64,000 nt of DNA, taken from assembly GCF_000380505.1 (NCBI RefSeq), contig NZ_AQYH01000003.1, positions 186,001 through 250,000 on the forward strand, written 5' to 3'. This stretch comes from Kaistia granuli DSM 23481 (GTDB lineage Bacteria; Pseudomonadota; Alphaproteobacteria; Rhizobiales; Kaistiaceae). The stretch's first letter is position 1. Each line of letters opens with the position of its first letter. The notes under the pieces are model-generated. The model had not been told where the DNA came from and ran no database searches. It saw nothing but the letters and a program-made list of their open reading frames with translations. The position numbers and the translations under genes are program-made. Shown here piece by piece: positions 1-8,177 of this stretch.

Positions 1-258
1 TGCCTCGTTCACGAGGCGGTGCCTGACGCGCTGGACGACGGTTTGTAGTAGGTTGATGTCCTCGATCGTCGCGCCGGTGCCTTTCGCTTCACGAACAAGG
101 GATTTTTCAATCAGGTCGAGCCAAGGGCCTGGCCGATGCTGATGCATGGCGGCGAGGGCGTCTAGCGCGCTGACAAGGGCGTTGCTGAGAATAGTTGCCA
201 ACTGAATGTCGACCGCGCTCGGCGGGCGGGTCCGCGGGTTTCCATGCTGTTCACTCAT
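1..258 (-). CDS. Hypothetical protein, N-terminal part (runs off left edge)
   Basis: An open frame reads leftwards from ATG at 258 and is still open at base 1, giving 86 residues of an unfinished protein. A run of six G (264-269 on the complementary strand) lies 5 bases before the ATG and fits a ribosome binding site. The visible part starts with a polar stretch (MSEQHGNPRTRPPS) followed by likely amphipathic helices (LATILSNALVSALDALAAM, then PWLDLIEKSL). There is no signal peptide, membrane segment or motif that I recognise. It lies on the 3' side of the tRNA-Ser gene, so it could belong to an inserted element. Function unknown. Confidence 0.6.
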   Translation of the reverse strand, partial: MSEQHGNPRTRPPSAVDIQLATILSNALVSALDALAAMHQHRPGPWLDLIEKSLVREAKGTGATIEDINLLQTVVQRVRHRLVNEA

Positions 259-611
259 GTTGTCCCCCCAAAGCGGGAGCACGCTGCAATCCCAGGTATA
301 TGAAATCAATACCCCAATCGGGGGATGCTTTGAGGAGAATCGCGGACTGCGAGTTGGCGGCGCGTTGGCGTTTGGGTGGGTAGAGCCAGATAGCAGCTCG
401 AAGCGGCGATCAAGACGCTGCCTCTCGCGTAGACACATGCGGGATAGCCCGCCTGACGCTGAGAACGGCTAGGCAACATTGTTCGGGGATTTTGCACCGA
501 TTCAGCCGTTCCTAGCTCCTTTCGTCCCGAACGGTGCCGTTTCGTTCTCTGAAAGAATGCGGAATGCCGTTTCCGAAACCGGCTAAATAAATCAATAAGA
601 TCAGCAGGTTG
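259..611. other. Intergenic stretch between the partial gene and tRNA-Ser
   Basis: I see no convincing gene here. The open frames on both strands lack ribosome sites and read like random composition. The stretch between roughly 540 and 610 is richer in A and T than the rest of the window. No clear terminator or integrase fragment is visible. Confidence 0.5.
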
Positions 612-701
612 TGGCGGATGGGGTGGGATTCGAACCCACGGTGGGCTTGCACCCACGGCGGTTTTCAAGACCGCTGCCTTAAACCACTCGGCCACCCATC
701 C
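612..701 (-). tRNA. tRNA-Ser (anticodon UGA)
   Basis: Read on the complementary strand, the acceptor strands GGATGGG and CCCATCC pair, with discriminator G followed by an encoded CCA (612-614). The T arm is GTGGG-TTCGAAT-CCCAC. The anticodon loop CTTGAAA holds TGA at 665-667, and a long variable arm typical of class II serine tRNAs lies between the anticodon stem and the T arm. It reads UCA codons. Its 3' end faces the partial gene at the left edge, the usual side for integration of mobile elements. Confidence 0.97.
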
Positions 702-970
702 AAGCCTTGCAATCGTTGGTGAGTGCCCTCTCGGCAGAGGAACCTAGAATAGCTTGCTACCGAATTGCGACCGAACGACTTTGCGGGGTGGGCTTTACCG
801 CGCTCCGCACGACGGCGTCAACACGCTCGGCCGCCTCGGCGCCCATGCCGGGGAAGGCTGGGGAAAAATGCACCAGCGCTGAACGCGTTCGCCTGACAGC
901 GGACTGACAGCTTGCTCCGTCACATTGCCGTTGCCGGCCCTGGCCGGTCCAACCCAACCCCGGAGCTACC

Positions 971-1252
971 ATGCGCATTCTCTCGACTGTCGCTATCGCC
1001 GCCCTCTCGCTTCCCATCATGGCCGGCGCTGCCCTTGCCAGCCCGGCTTGCACCAAGGAGCCAAAATCCGCCTGGATGAGCCAGGACGCCATGAAGGCCA
1101 AGATCGCCGAGATGGGCTACCAGAAGATCAAGGCCTTCAAGGTCACCGGTTCCTGCTATGAGATCTATGGCTACGACAAGAACAACAAGAAGGCCGAGGT
1201 CTATTTCAACCCGGTCGACGGCTCCATCGTGAAGGCCGAGATCGGTGATTGA
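971..1252 (+). CDS. Small periplasmic PepSY-domain protein
   Basis: A 93-residue protein with a signal peptide (MRILSTVAIAALSLPIMAGAALA, cleavage near residue 23) and a mature part that looks like a single PepSY-type domain: WMSQDAMKAKIAEMGY, then KVTGSCYEIYGYD, then EVYFNPVDGSIVKAE. PepSY proteins sit in the periplasm and are often encoded beside cytochrome b and two-component genes. A GGAG precedes the ATG by 7 bases. The end overlaps the cytochrome gene by 8 bases, so the genes are co-transcribed. It could be a sensor input or an inhibitor for the histidine kinase downstream. That role is inference. Confidence 0.85.
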   Translation: MRILSTVAIAALSLPIMAGAALASPACTKEPKSAWMSQDAMKAKIAEMGYQKIKAFKVTGSCYEIYGYDKNNKKAEVYFNPVDGSIVKAEIGD

Positions 1253-1820
1253 TCGCGACGAAGCAAGTGTCTCGCTCGTCGATGTCACGGTCGCCCCGGA
1301 AGGGGCGGCCACGATCCGCGTCTGGGACCCGGTCGTCCGGCTCTTTCACTGGACGGTCGTCACCGCCTGCATCCTCAACCTGTTCGTACTGGAACCTGGC
1401 CACGCTCTGCATCGCGCGGCCGGCTACACGGTTGCCGCCGCCCTGGCGATCCGACTGGTGTGGGGCTTCATCGGCACCCGCCATGCACGCTTTGCCGACT
1501 TCTTTCCCACACCAAGCCGGCTCGTGCCGTATCTGCGCGCTCTGGCTCAACGCCGGGAGCCGCGGCATCTCGGACACAATCCGGCCGGCGCGGTTATGAT
1601 GATCCTTCTCATGCTCCTTCTGTCCGGCGTATGCTTGACCGGTTGGATGATGGGGCTCGACGCCTTCTGGGGCGAGGACTGGCTGCAGGAACTGCACGGC
1701 ACTCTGGCCAATTCCATTCTGGTGCTCGCGCTATTTCACGCCGCCGCCGCGCTCTTCGAGAGCTTCCGGCATCGCGAAAATCTGGTTCTGTCGATGGTGA
1801 CGGGTCGCAAGAAAGCATGA
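1245..1820 (+). CDS. Cytochrome b561-type membrane cytochrome (cytochrome b/b6 domain)
   Basis: A 191-residue integral membrane protein of the bacterial b561/hydrogenase cytochrome b class, which passes electrons across the inner membrane through b haems. Candidate haem ligands sit in predicted helices: RLFHW near the start, GHALHRAAG, LHGTL and LFHAAAALFES. At least four hydrophobic segments are visible. Translation probably starts at a GTG at 1245 inside the end of the PepSY gene. The end overlaps the response regulator by 4 bases (ATGA). The electron donor and acceptor cannot be told from sequence. Confidence 0.85.
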   Translation: MIDRDEASVSLVDVTVAPEGAATIRVWDPVVRLFHWTVVTACILNLFVLEPGHALHRAAGYTVAAALAIRLVWGFIGTRHARFADFFPTPSRLVPYLRALAQRREPRHLGHNPAGAVMMILLMLLLSGVCLTGWMMGLDAFWGEDWLQELHGTLANSILVLALFHAAAALFESFRHRENLVLSMVTGRKKA

Positions 1821-2497
1821 GAATCCTGCTCGTCGAAGACAGCCCGCGCCTTCGCGAGCTCCTCGTTGAAACCATCCACAAGGTGGAGTGGCGCGTTGAC
1901 GCCGTCGACACGGTTGCCAACGCGCAAGCCGCCATCGCGGTCGCGCCCTATGACCTCCTGCTCGTCGATCTGGGTCTGCCCGACGGCGACGGGCTTGATC
2001 TGATCCGGGGCATTCGGGCCGAGGGCCAGACGACCCCGGTCCTCATCCTGACCGCGCGAGGCGCGGTGGATGAACGGATCACCGGTCTCGATGCGGGCGC
2101 GGACGACTATCTGGTGAAGCCTTTCAACCATCATGAGCTGCTGGCCCGCTGCCGCGCTCTGCTGCGGCGGGCGCCGGCGCATGTCGCCGACCTGATCGAG
2201 TTGGGCCATGTCGCCTTTGATCCGACGAGCGCTGTCCTGTCCTGCGCCGGGAAGACCGTTGCGCTGTCGCCGCGCGAGCGCTCGGTGCTCGCCGTGCTGC
2301 TTCGCAATGCCGGTTCCGTCGTGCCGAAGGAGCGGATCGAAGCGAAATTGTCGGAATTTGGCGATGAGCTGTCCGCCAATGCCATCGAGCTCGCGGTCTC
2401 ACGGCTTCGCCGGCGGCTGGACGGCATCGAAGCCGGCCTATCGATCGAGACGGTGCGCGGGGCCGGCTACCTACTTCGAGACCTGACGAATGCCTGA
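1817..2497 (+). CDS. OmpR/PhoB-family response regulator
   Basis: A 226-residue DNA-binding response regulator. The receiver domain has the acidic pair E7/D8, phosphoacceptor D51 in LLLVDLGLPDGDG, T79 in LILTARG and K101 in DDYLVKPF. The C-terminal half is a winged-helix output domain (LSPRERSVLAVLLRNAGSVV, then SRLRRRLDG and VRGAGYLL). The start at 1817 gives a 4-base ATGA overlap with the cytochrome gene. The end overlaps the kinase by 8 bases, so the two form a cognate pair. It probably controls its own operon and the downstream metal transporter, though I see no defined binding site. Confidence 0.95.
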   Translation: MRILLVEDSPRLRELLVETIHKVEWRVDAVDTVANAQAAIAVAPYDLLLVDLGLPDGDGLDLIRGIRAEGQTTPVLILTARGAVDERITGLDAGADDYLVKPFNHHELLARCRALLRRAPAHVADLIELGHVAFDPTSAVLSCAGKTVALSPRERSVLAVLLRNAGSVVPKERIEAKLSEFGDELSANAIELAVSRLRRRLDGIEAGLSIETVRGAGYLLRDLTNA

Positions 2498-3857
2498 TCA
2501 GGCAGCGCGTCGGCCCGGCCTGGTTGCAACCATTGCCTGGCGCATCGTCTTCTTCGCGATCATTGCGATGGCGGCGCAGGTCGTCATCGTCTTTGCCGAT
2601 TATTATTTCGACAATTCCGAGCTTGGCTCGCTGATGATCGAGCGGGAATCCACCCTGCTGGCGCGGGGCGTGTCCGCGCAGGATGGACGCTGGACCTTCC
2701 GGCTTCCCGAAGGGATCGAGGGCTATGACCCCGGCAGCGCCACCCGGCTCGCCCGTATCCGGGCGGTCGATGGCGGCATTATCTTCTCGAATTGCGGCAC
2801 GCAATGCCTGCTCCATCTGCTGCCGGAGGAGGTCGATCCGCCCGACCGCTGGACGCGGCTCCTCGGCCAGGGCAAGCCGATCGCCGTGGCCGGCGGACGC
2901 TCGGTATGGATCGACGGCAAGCAGATCATTATCGAGATTGCCATCCTGGACCGGAACGAAGCGGTGATGTGGCGGGCACTGGGGCACGAGTTCGCCGATC
3001 ATCTTGCCATCCCGATGCTGCTGCAGCTCGTTCTCGTTCTCGGTGGCTCGCTGGTCTCGACCTGGCTGGCGCTCAGGCCGGTCAAGGCGGCGGCCCGCCA
3101 GGCCGGCTCCATCGACCCGCTCGATCCGGAACACCGGATCGACGTCAGCGAAATGCCGAGGGAGGTCGCCGAGCTCGGCGCTGCCGTCAATCGCTCGCTC
3201 GCGCGCATTGGGCGCCTCATGAGGGACCAGCGCCTTTTCACCACCGCCGTCGCGCACGAGATCCGCACCCCGCTGGCCATGATGCAGCTCGAGCTCGGCC
3301 AAATCGATAGTCCCCGCGCAAGGCGGATGGAACGGGACGTCGAGAGCTTGGCCCGTTTGGTCGGCCAGATCACGGCCCTTGGTCGCCTGGAGGCCATTGA
3401 GCGCAAGGGCTTCCAGCCGGTTGACCTGGCCGGACTTGGGCGGAGCGTCGTCGCCTCGGTCGGACCGTGGGTCTATGACCATGCCCACTCCATCGCCTTC
3501 TGCGAGAGTGCTGCGATGTCGATCCAGGGCGATGGCGGGCTGCTGGAGGATGCCTTGACGAACCTCATCACGAACGCTGTCACCCACACGCCGGCCGGCA
3601 CCAAGATTGAGGTCTGTGCCGGTCCAGGCCCCCGCATCGCGGTGATCGATAAGGCAGGCCTCTATCGCCCCGGCGATTGTGATAAGTCGCCGATGGCCAG
3701 GGCAGGTGACAGCCTTGGCGTTGGACTTGAAATCGTCAAACGCATCGCCGCCATTCACGGTGGCACCTTCGCGATCTCGGTAGATCCCGCGATCGGCACG
3801 ATGGCGGTGCTCAACTTTCCGTCGTCGCCCACACAGGGCGCGAGCCGCCACCCATAG
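2490..3857 (+). CDS. Sensor histidine kinase, partner of the preceding regulator
   Basis: A 455-residue membrane kinase. One hydrophobic segment follows the start (residues 14-36) and a second lies near residues 175-195 (LLQLVLVLGGSLVSTWLAL), enclosing a periplasmic sensor region of about 135 residues with two cysteines (SNCGTQCLL). The dimerisation domain has the H box VAHEIRTPLAMM with phosphoacceptor H256. The ATP domain has an N box (LTNLITNAVTHTP) and a G2 box (GVGLEIVKRI). The G1 box is atypical: VIDKAGLYRPGD where DxGxG is expected, and no clear F box follows. It overlaps the regulator gene by 8 bases. Confidence 0.93.
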   Translation: MPDQAARRPGLVATIAWRIVFFAIIAMAAQVVIVFADYYFDNSELGSLMIERESTLLARGVSAQDGRWTFRLPEGIEGYDPGSATRLARIRAVDGGIIFSNCGTQCLLHLLPEEVDPPDRWTRLLGQGKPIAVAGGRSVWIDGKQIIIEIAILDRNEAVMWRALGHEFADHLAIPMLLQLVLVLGGSLVSTWLALRPVKAAARQAGSIDPLDPEHRIDVSEMPREVAELGAAVNRSLARIGRLMRDQRLFTTAVAHEIRTPLAMMQLELGQIDSPRARRMERDVESLARLVGQITALGRLEAIERKGFQPVDLAGLGRSVVASVGPWVYDHAHSIAFCESAAMSIQGDGGLLEDALTNLITNAVTHTPAGTKIEVCAGPGPRIAVIDKAGLYRPGDCDKSPMARAGDSLGVGLEIVKRIAAIHGGTFAISVDPAIGTMAVLNFPSSPTQGASRHP

Positions 3858-3892
3858 ATCCGGATTCAGTCCTCGCATTCAGGAACGCAAAG

Positions 3893-4594
3893 ATGCCGCG
3901 TCATTTGACCCATCGGGAAAACCATCTCGTCCATCGCATCGGCTGGCTGCGGGCCGCAGTCCTGGGTGCCAATGATGGCATTCTGTCGACATCCAGCCTG
4001 ATCGTCGGGGTGGCCACCGCGGCTTCGGGTCCGAACGAGATCCTGCTCGCCGGTATCGCGGGACTGGTGGCAGGCGCCATGTCGATGGCGGCGGGAGAAT
4101 ATGTCTCCGTCAGTTCGCAATCGGATACCGAGAATGCCGACCTCGCCCGCGAGCGGGCGGAACTGGCAAGCGATGTTGAGGCGGAGCATCGGGAACTTGC
4201 GCAGATCTACGAGCAGCGAGGGCTGGACAAGGAACTCGCCCGACGCGTGGCCGAGCAGTTGATGGCAAAGGACGCTCTCGGCGCCCATGCGCGTGATGAG
4301 CTCGGAATTTCCGAGATCACGACGGCGCGGCCTGTCCAGGCGGCGCTGGCCTCGGCGGCTACTTTTGCCTTCGGAGCACTGATGCCACTCCTGATGGTTC
4401 TCATTTCCCCGACAGACTGGCTGGTTCCGGCCGTGTCGGTGGCATCGCTCGCGTTTCTTGCCGTGCTCGGGGCGATAGGGGCGAGAGCCGGCGGGGCCGA
4501 TGTCCTGAAGGCGACCATCCGCGTGAGTTTCTGGGGCGCGATGGCCATGGCGGTCACGGCCGGAATCGGCGCCTTGTTCGGCACGGTTGTCTGA
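3893..4594 (+). CDS. VIT1/CCC1-family transporter (iron/manganese)
   Basis: A 233-residue membrane protein of the vacuolar iron transporter family. Family marks include GWLRAAVLGANDGILSTSSL at the start of helix 1, the helix 2 signature GAMSMAAGEYVSVSSQSD, and a cytoplasmic acidic/His region (ERAELASDVEAEHRELAQIY) thought to bind metal in this family. Three C-terminal helices follow. Family members export Fe2+ or Mn2+ from the cytosol. It follows the kinase gene by 35 bases with AGGAA as a ribosome site, so it may be part of the same operon and a likely target of the two-component system. Confidence 0.92.
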   Translation: MPRHLTHRENHLVHRIGWLRAAVLGANDGILSTSSLIVGVATAASGPNEILLAGIAGLVAGAMSMAAGEYVSVSSQSDTENADLARERAELASDVEAEHRELAQIYEQRGLDKELARRVAEQLMAKDALGAHARDELGISEITTARPVQAALASAATFAFGALMPLLMVLISPTDWLVPAVSVASLAFLAVLGAIGARAGGADVLKATIRVSFWGAMAMAVTAGIGALFGTVV

Positions 4595-4902
4595 GGGGCT
4601 CTGGGCCAACCCTCTGCCAGGGCTGAATGCAGGCAGAACGCTTGAACGCAGCAGGATGAAGTCGGGCTTCCGGTAGGTTCCGCAGGGGCGACGGGCCCTG
4701 CCGCCGATGTTCCGCGCAATTGACGCAATTCGGCCATGGTTCGTTAACCGGCCGGAAAGGCGCGGTCGGCTGAATGCCATCTCATGTCCGGTGGGCTCCG
4801 CGCGACAGCGCAAAGGCCCGTTTGGACCCGAAAGGCGTCGGCACCGGTCGAGAACGATCGACAAATACCGCGGTTGCTGCTATCGGATTAGGCGAGATGG
4901 GG
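4595..4902. other. Intergenic region upstream of rlpA
   Basis: About 300 bases without a supported gene. A TTGACG hexamer begins near 4718 and could be part of a promoter for rlpA, but no good -10 sequence follows at the ideal distance. An in-frame upstream ATG at 4774 would add 43 residues to RlpA, but these would bury the lipoprotein signal peptide, so I treat this stretch as non-coding. Confidence 0.4.
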
Positions 4903-6246
4903 ATGTCCAAAATTCAGATTCTGAGCCTTTTGCGCTCGGAAGCGCCGCAGGGCAGGGTTTTGCTGAGGGTCGCGACCGCCGTCGCAGCTGCCGCTCTGCT
5001 TGCCTCCTGCGCCACCGCCCCGTCCAAGCCTGCCAAGCGCAGCAAGGAATATTTCTCCGAGAAGGAATACGGCGTCAAAGCCAGCCCCCGTGTCGTTCAG
5101 CACGGCCAGGCCGTGCCGCAGGGCGGCGGCCGCTACATGGTCGGCAAACCCTATACGGTCAGGGGCCGGGTCTACACGCCGCGTGAGAACCCGCGCTACA
5201 AGGCTGTCGGCCTCGCTTCCTGGTACGGTTCCGCCTTCCATGGCCGCTATACGGCCAATGGCGAGGTCTACGATATGGACGGACTGTCGGCCGCCCATCC
5301 GACGATGCCGCTGCCGAGCTATGCCCGCGTTACCAACACGCGCAACGGCCGCTCCGTGGTCGTCCGCGTCAACGATCGCGGTCCCTATGCCAGCGACCGC
5401 GTCATCGATCTTTCGTCGAAGACGGCCGATGTGCTCGACATGAAGCACCACGGCACCGCCAAGGTGAAGGTCGAATATGTCGGCCCGGCCCGCATGGAAG
5501 GGCATGACCAGAAGATGCTGATGGCGACCTACAAGGGGCCCGGCAGCAGTGTTTCCGGCGGCACCATGCTGGCCCTGCAGGCGCCGACGATGCGCGCGCC
5601 GACCGCGAGCCCGGCCGTTATGATGGCGGCGCTGGCGCCGTTGCCCCGCTCGCGTCCCGAGATGGACTATGGCGGCAACGCCTATGATCCGGCGCTCGCC
5701 GTCTATGACGCGCAGCCGCAGGCGCGCGTCGTCGCCGAGGCGCGTCCGGCGCCGGCCGGCAGCAATTACGGCGAGCGTTCGCTCGGCACCTACACGATTT
5801 CCGATCCCGTCGGCTACGACCAGGGCGTCACGCCCGCCTCGGCCACCGAGGACGACTACTATCCGCCGGTTCCCCGTTCGGCCCGCTCGTCCTATGCGGC
5901 CGATCCGACCGCCTCGCCGGCGCAGCGCGCCGTCGCCGAGATGGCGTCGGGCCATGGCAACCGTCTGCAGGCGGCGCTCGATGCCGCCGTTGCCCGCGCA
6001 GCGGCGGAGCGCAGCACCGACGTTCCGGTGATCCAGCTCGGCGTCTTCTCGAACAGCGCCAACGCGGAAACGCTGGCAGGCCGCTTTGCCGATCTCGGCC
6101 GCGTCACCACGACCGAGATTGCGGTCGGCGGCAGGACGATGCAATCGGTGCGCCTGGTCATCGCGGATCCGGCAACGACGGGCGAGGCCGCCATCGCCCA
6201 GGTCCGGGCGGCGGGTCTCTCTGGCGCCTATCTGGTCAACCACTGA
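4903..6246 (+). CDS. rlpA: RlpA-family septal lipoprotein with SPOR domain
   Basis: A 447-residue lipoprotein. The signal peptide ends at a lipobox LLASC with C36. A double-psi beta-barrel (RlpA) domain covers roughly residues 100-195 (GLASWYGSAFHGRYTANGE, then VRVNDRGPY and VIDLSSKTADVL). A Pro/Ala-rich linker of about 170 residues follows. The last 75 residues form a SPOR domain (IQLGVFSNSANAETLAGRF), which binds denuded peptidoglycan at the septum. RlpA proteins cut glycan strands lacking stem peptides in some species. AGGCGAG lies 6 bases before the ATG at 4903. An ATG at 4897 is also possible. Confidence 0.93.
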   Translation: MSKIQILSLLRSEAPQGRVLLRVATAVAAAALLASCATAPSKPAKRSKEYFSEKEYGVKASPRVVQHGQAVPQGGGRYMVGKPYTVRGRVYTPRENPRYKAVGLASWYGSAFHGRYTANGEVYDMDGLSAAHPTMPLPSYARVTNTRNGRSVVVRVNDRGPYASDRVIDLSSKTADVLDMKHHGTAKVKVEYVGPARMEGHDQKMLMATYKGPGSSVSGGTMLALQAPTMRAPTASPAVMMAALAPLPRSRPEMDYGGNAYDPALAVYDAQPQARVVAEARPAPAGSNYGERSLGTYTISDPVGYDQGVTPASATEDDYYPPVPRSARSSYAADPTASPAQRAVAEMASGHGNRLQAALDAAVARAAAERSTDVPVIQLGVFSNSANAETLAGRFADLGRVTTTEIAVGGRTMQSVRLVIADPATTGEAAIAQVRAAGLSGAYLVNH

Positions 6247-6334
6247 CCATTGATCGCAGGGCGTCTCGCCTGTTAACCAGAGCAGGGTGGCCATCGGCCA
6301 TCCGTGATTTGGCTATGGCGCCCGGCAGTTTGTC

Positions 6335-7522
6335 ATGATGTCTCGCTGGTTTCCGCTGCGATTGCTGATCGCGCCGGCCGTGCTCACGGTCCTCGGCGCG
6401 ACGGCGGAACTGCGCGCGGTCGCCGCCACGCCGTATGAGAGCAAGGCCACCAGCGCAATCCTCGTCGACGTCGATTCCGGCACCATCCTCTACCGCAAGG
6501 CCGCAGACGCGGCGTTCCAGCCCGCGGCCATGGCCAAGATGATGACCATGGTCGTCGTGTTCGACGCCATCCAGTCCGGCAAGCTCAAGCTCGACGACAG
6601 TTTTCCGGTGAGCGAGCATGCCTGGCGGACAGGCGGCGCGCCGTCCGGCAGCGCCACCATGTTCGCCGCGCTTAAATCCTCGATCCCCGTCGCCGACCTG
6701 CTGCGCGGCGCCATCGTCCAGGCCGGCAACGACGCCTGCATCATCCTGGCCGAGGGCATCGCCGGCTCCGAGGGCGCCTTTGTCGACATGATGAACCGCA
6801 AGGCGGCGGAGCTCGGCCTGACCGGCTCCCATTTCACCAATGTCTCGGGCCTGACCGATCCGGCCCAGAAGGTCACCGCCGACGACCTATACAAGATCGC
6901 CGATCACATCATTCACACCTATCCGGACCTCTACAAGATCTACGCGGAGCCGGACTTCACCTGGAACAAGATCTACCAGCGCAACCGCAATCCGCTGCTG
7001 TCCGCCGGGATCGGCGTCGACGGGCTCTCGACCGGCTTCACCCCGGAATCGGGCTATGGGCTCACCGCGTCGGCGATCCGCGACGGCCATCGCATGACGC
7101 TGGTGGTGAGCGGACTTCCGACGGACAAGGAGCGTGCCGAGGAAGCGCGCAAGCTTTTCGAATGGGGCAATACCGCCTTCGAGCGCCTTCGCTTCTTTGA
7201 TCGCGGCGAGGCGGTGGCCCAGGCACGCGTCTATGGCGGCACGACGCGGGGCGTGGGGCTCGCGACCGAAGAGCCGCTCGACATCCTGCTCCTGCGCGGC
7301 AACCGCGAACGGATCCGCGCCCGGGTCGTCTATGACGGCCCCCTTGTCGCTCCGGTCCGGCAGGGCGCGCAGGTCGGCGTCGTTCGCGTCTCGGTCGGCG
7401 ACGTCCAGGTGCTGGAAAAGCCGGTCTACACGATGGCGGCCATCGACAAGGGATCGATGGACCAGCGAGCGCTCGATGCGGTCCAGCAATTGCTGATCGG
7501 CTGGTTGCCGCAATGGAAATGA
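6335..7522 (+). CDS. PBP5-type D-alanyl-D-alanine carboxypeptidase homologue, probably catalytically dead
   Basis: A 395-residue protein with a signal peptide (VAA near residue 31), a peptidase S11 fold and a C-terminal PBP5-type beta domain. Active members trim the terminal D-Ala from peptidoglycan using three motifs: SxxK, SxN and KTG. Here all three are altered. The first is AMAK (A65 for the nucleophilic serine), the second is AGN (A130 for serine) and the third is STG (S232 for lysine). The surrounding family residues are kept (SEHAWRTGGAPSGSATMFA, GNDACIILAEGIAG, FTWNKIYQRNRNPLL). There is no frameshift. It overlaps tmk by 10 bases. I infer a non-catalytic cell-wall protein. Confidence 0.9.
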   Translation: MMSRWFPLRLLIAPAVLTVLGATAELRAVAATPYESKATSAILVDVDSGTILYRKAADAAFQPAAMAKMMTMVVVFDAIQSGKLKLDDSFPVSEHAWRTGGAPSGSATMFAALKSSIPVADLLRGAIVQAGNDACIILAEGIAGSEGAFVDMMNRKAAELGLTGSHFTNVSGLTDPAQKVTADDLYKIADHIIHTYPDLYKIYAEPDFTWNKIYQRNRNPLLSAGIGVDGLSTGFTPESGYGLTASAIRDGHRMTLVVSGLPTDKERAEEARKLFEWGNTAFERLRFFDRGEAVAQARVYGGTTRGVGLATEEPLDILLLRGNRERIRARVVYDGPLVAPVRQGAQVGVVRVSVGDVQVLEKPVYTMAAIDKGSMDQRALDAVQQLLIGWLPQWK

Positions 7523-8175
7523 CGTCAAGATTGCCGGGCCGTTTCATCACCTTCGAAGGCGGGGAGGGATCGGGCAAATCCACCCAGATCCGCCGCCTCG
7601 CGGAGAGGCTCCAGGCCGGAGGCCGCACCGTCGTCGTGACGCGCGAGCCGGGCGGCACCGAGCTCGCCGAGGCGATCCGCGGCTTCATTCTCTCCGGCGC
7701 CGCCGAACCGCTCGGCCCGGAAGCCGAGACGATGCTGTTCGCGGCGGCGCGAGCCGATCACGTCGACCGCGTCATCCGACCGGCGCTCGAGCGCGGCAAC
7801 TGGGTCCTCTGCGACCGCTTCATCGACTCGACCCGCGCCTATCAGGGTTCGGACGGCGTCGACGCGCATCTGCTCGACAGCCTCGAGAAGATCGCCATCG
7901 GCGAGGCGCGCCCCGATCTGACCCTCATCCTCGACCTTCCCGTCGAGATCGGTCTCGACCGGGCGGCGCGGCGGCGCAGCGGCGAGACCGGCCCCGCCGA
8001 CCGCTTCGAGCGCGAAACCATCGAGCGGCATCAGCGCCGCCGGGACCTATTCCTGGCAATCGCGGCGCGCGAGCCCGAGCGGTGTCTCGTCATTGACGCC
8101 AACCAGAGCCAGGACCAGGTCGCCGACGCGATCTGGCAGGCCGTCCTGCAACGTGTGAACGAAAGCGTGAATTGA
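7513..8175 (+). CDS. tmk: Thymidylate kinase
   Basis: A 220-residue cytosolic kinase that phosphorylates dTMP to dTDP with ATP. The P loop is FEGGEGSGKST, the DRX motif is CDRFIDSTRAYQG, and the LID region holds RRSGETGPADRFE. The length is normal for the family. Translation may start at 7513 or at an ATG at 7519 that forms an ATGA overlap with the upstream stop. It lies two bases before holB, the usual tmk-holB pairing of nucleotide supply with the replicase clamp loader. Confidence 0.97.
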   Translation: MEMTSRLPGRFITFEGGEGSGKSTQIRRLAERLQAGGRTVVVTREPGGTELAEAIRGFILSGAAEPLGPEAETMLFAAARADHVDRVIRPALERGNWVLCDRFIDSTRAYQGSDGVDAHLLDSLEKIAIGEARPDLTLILDLPVEIGLDRAARRRSGETGPADRFERETIERHQRRRDLFLAIAAREPERCLVIDANQSQDQVADAIWQAVLQRVNESVN

Positions 8176-8177
8176 GT

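Noticed and set aside
2124-3878. A 584-codon minus-strand open frame opposite the two-component genes
   Set aside because: It is a shadow of the response regulator and kinase frames, which have all their motifs on the plus strand.
6335-7522. Frameshift or sequencing artefact as the cause of the missing carboxypeptidase motifs
   Set aside because: The frame is continuous, family residues next to each motif are intact, and each loss is a clean codon change at a separate place. A clustered sequencing error would not give this.
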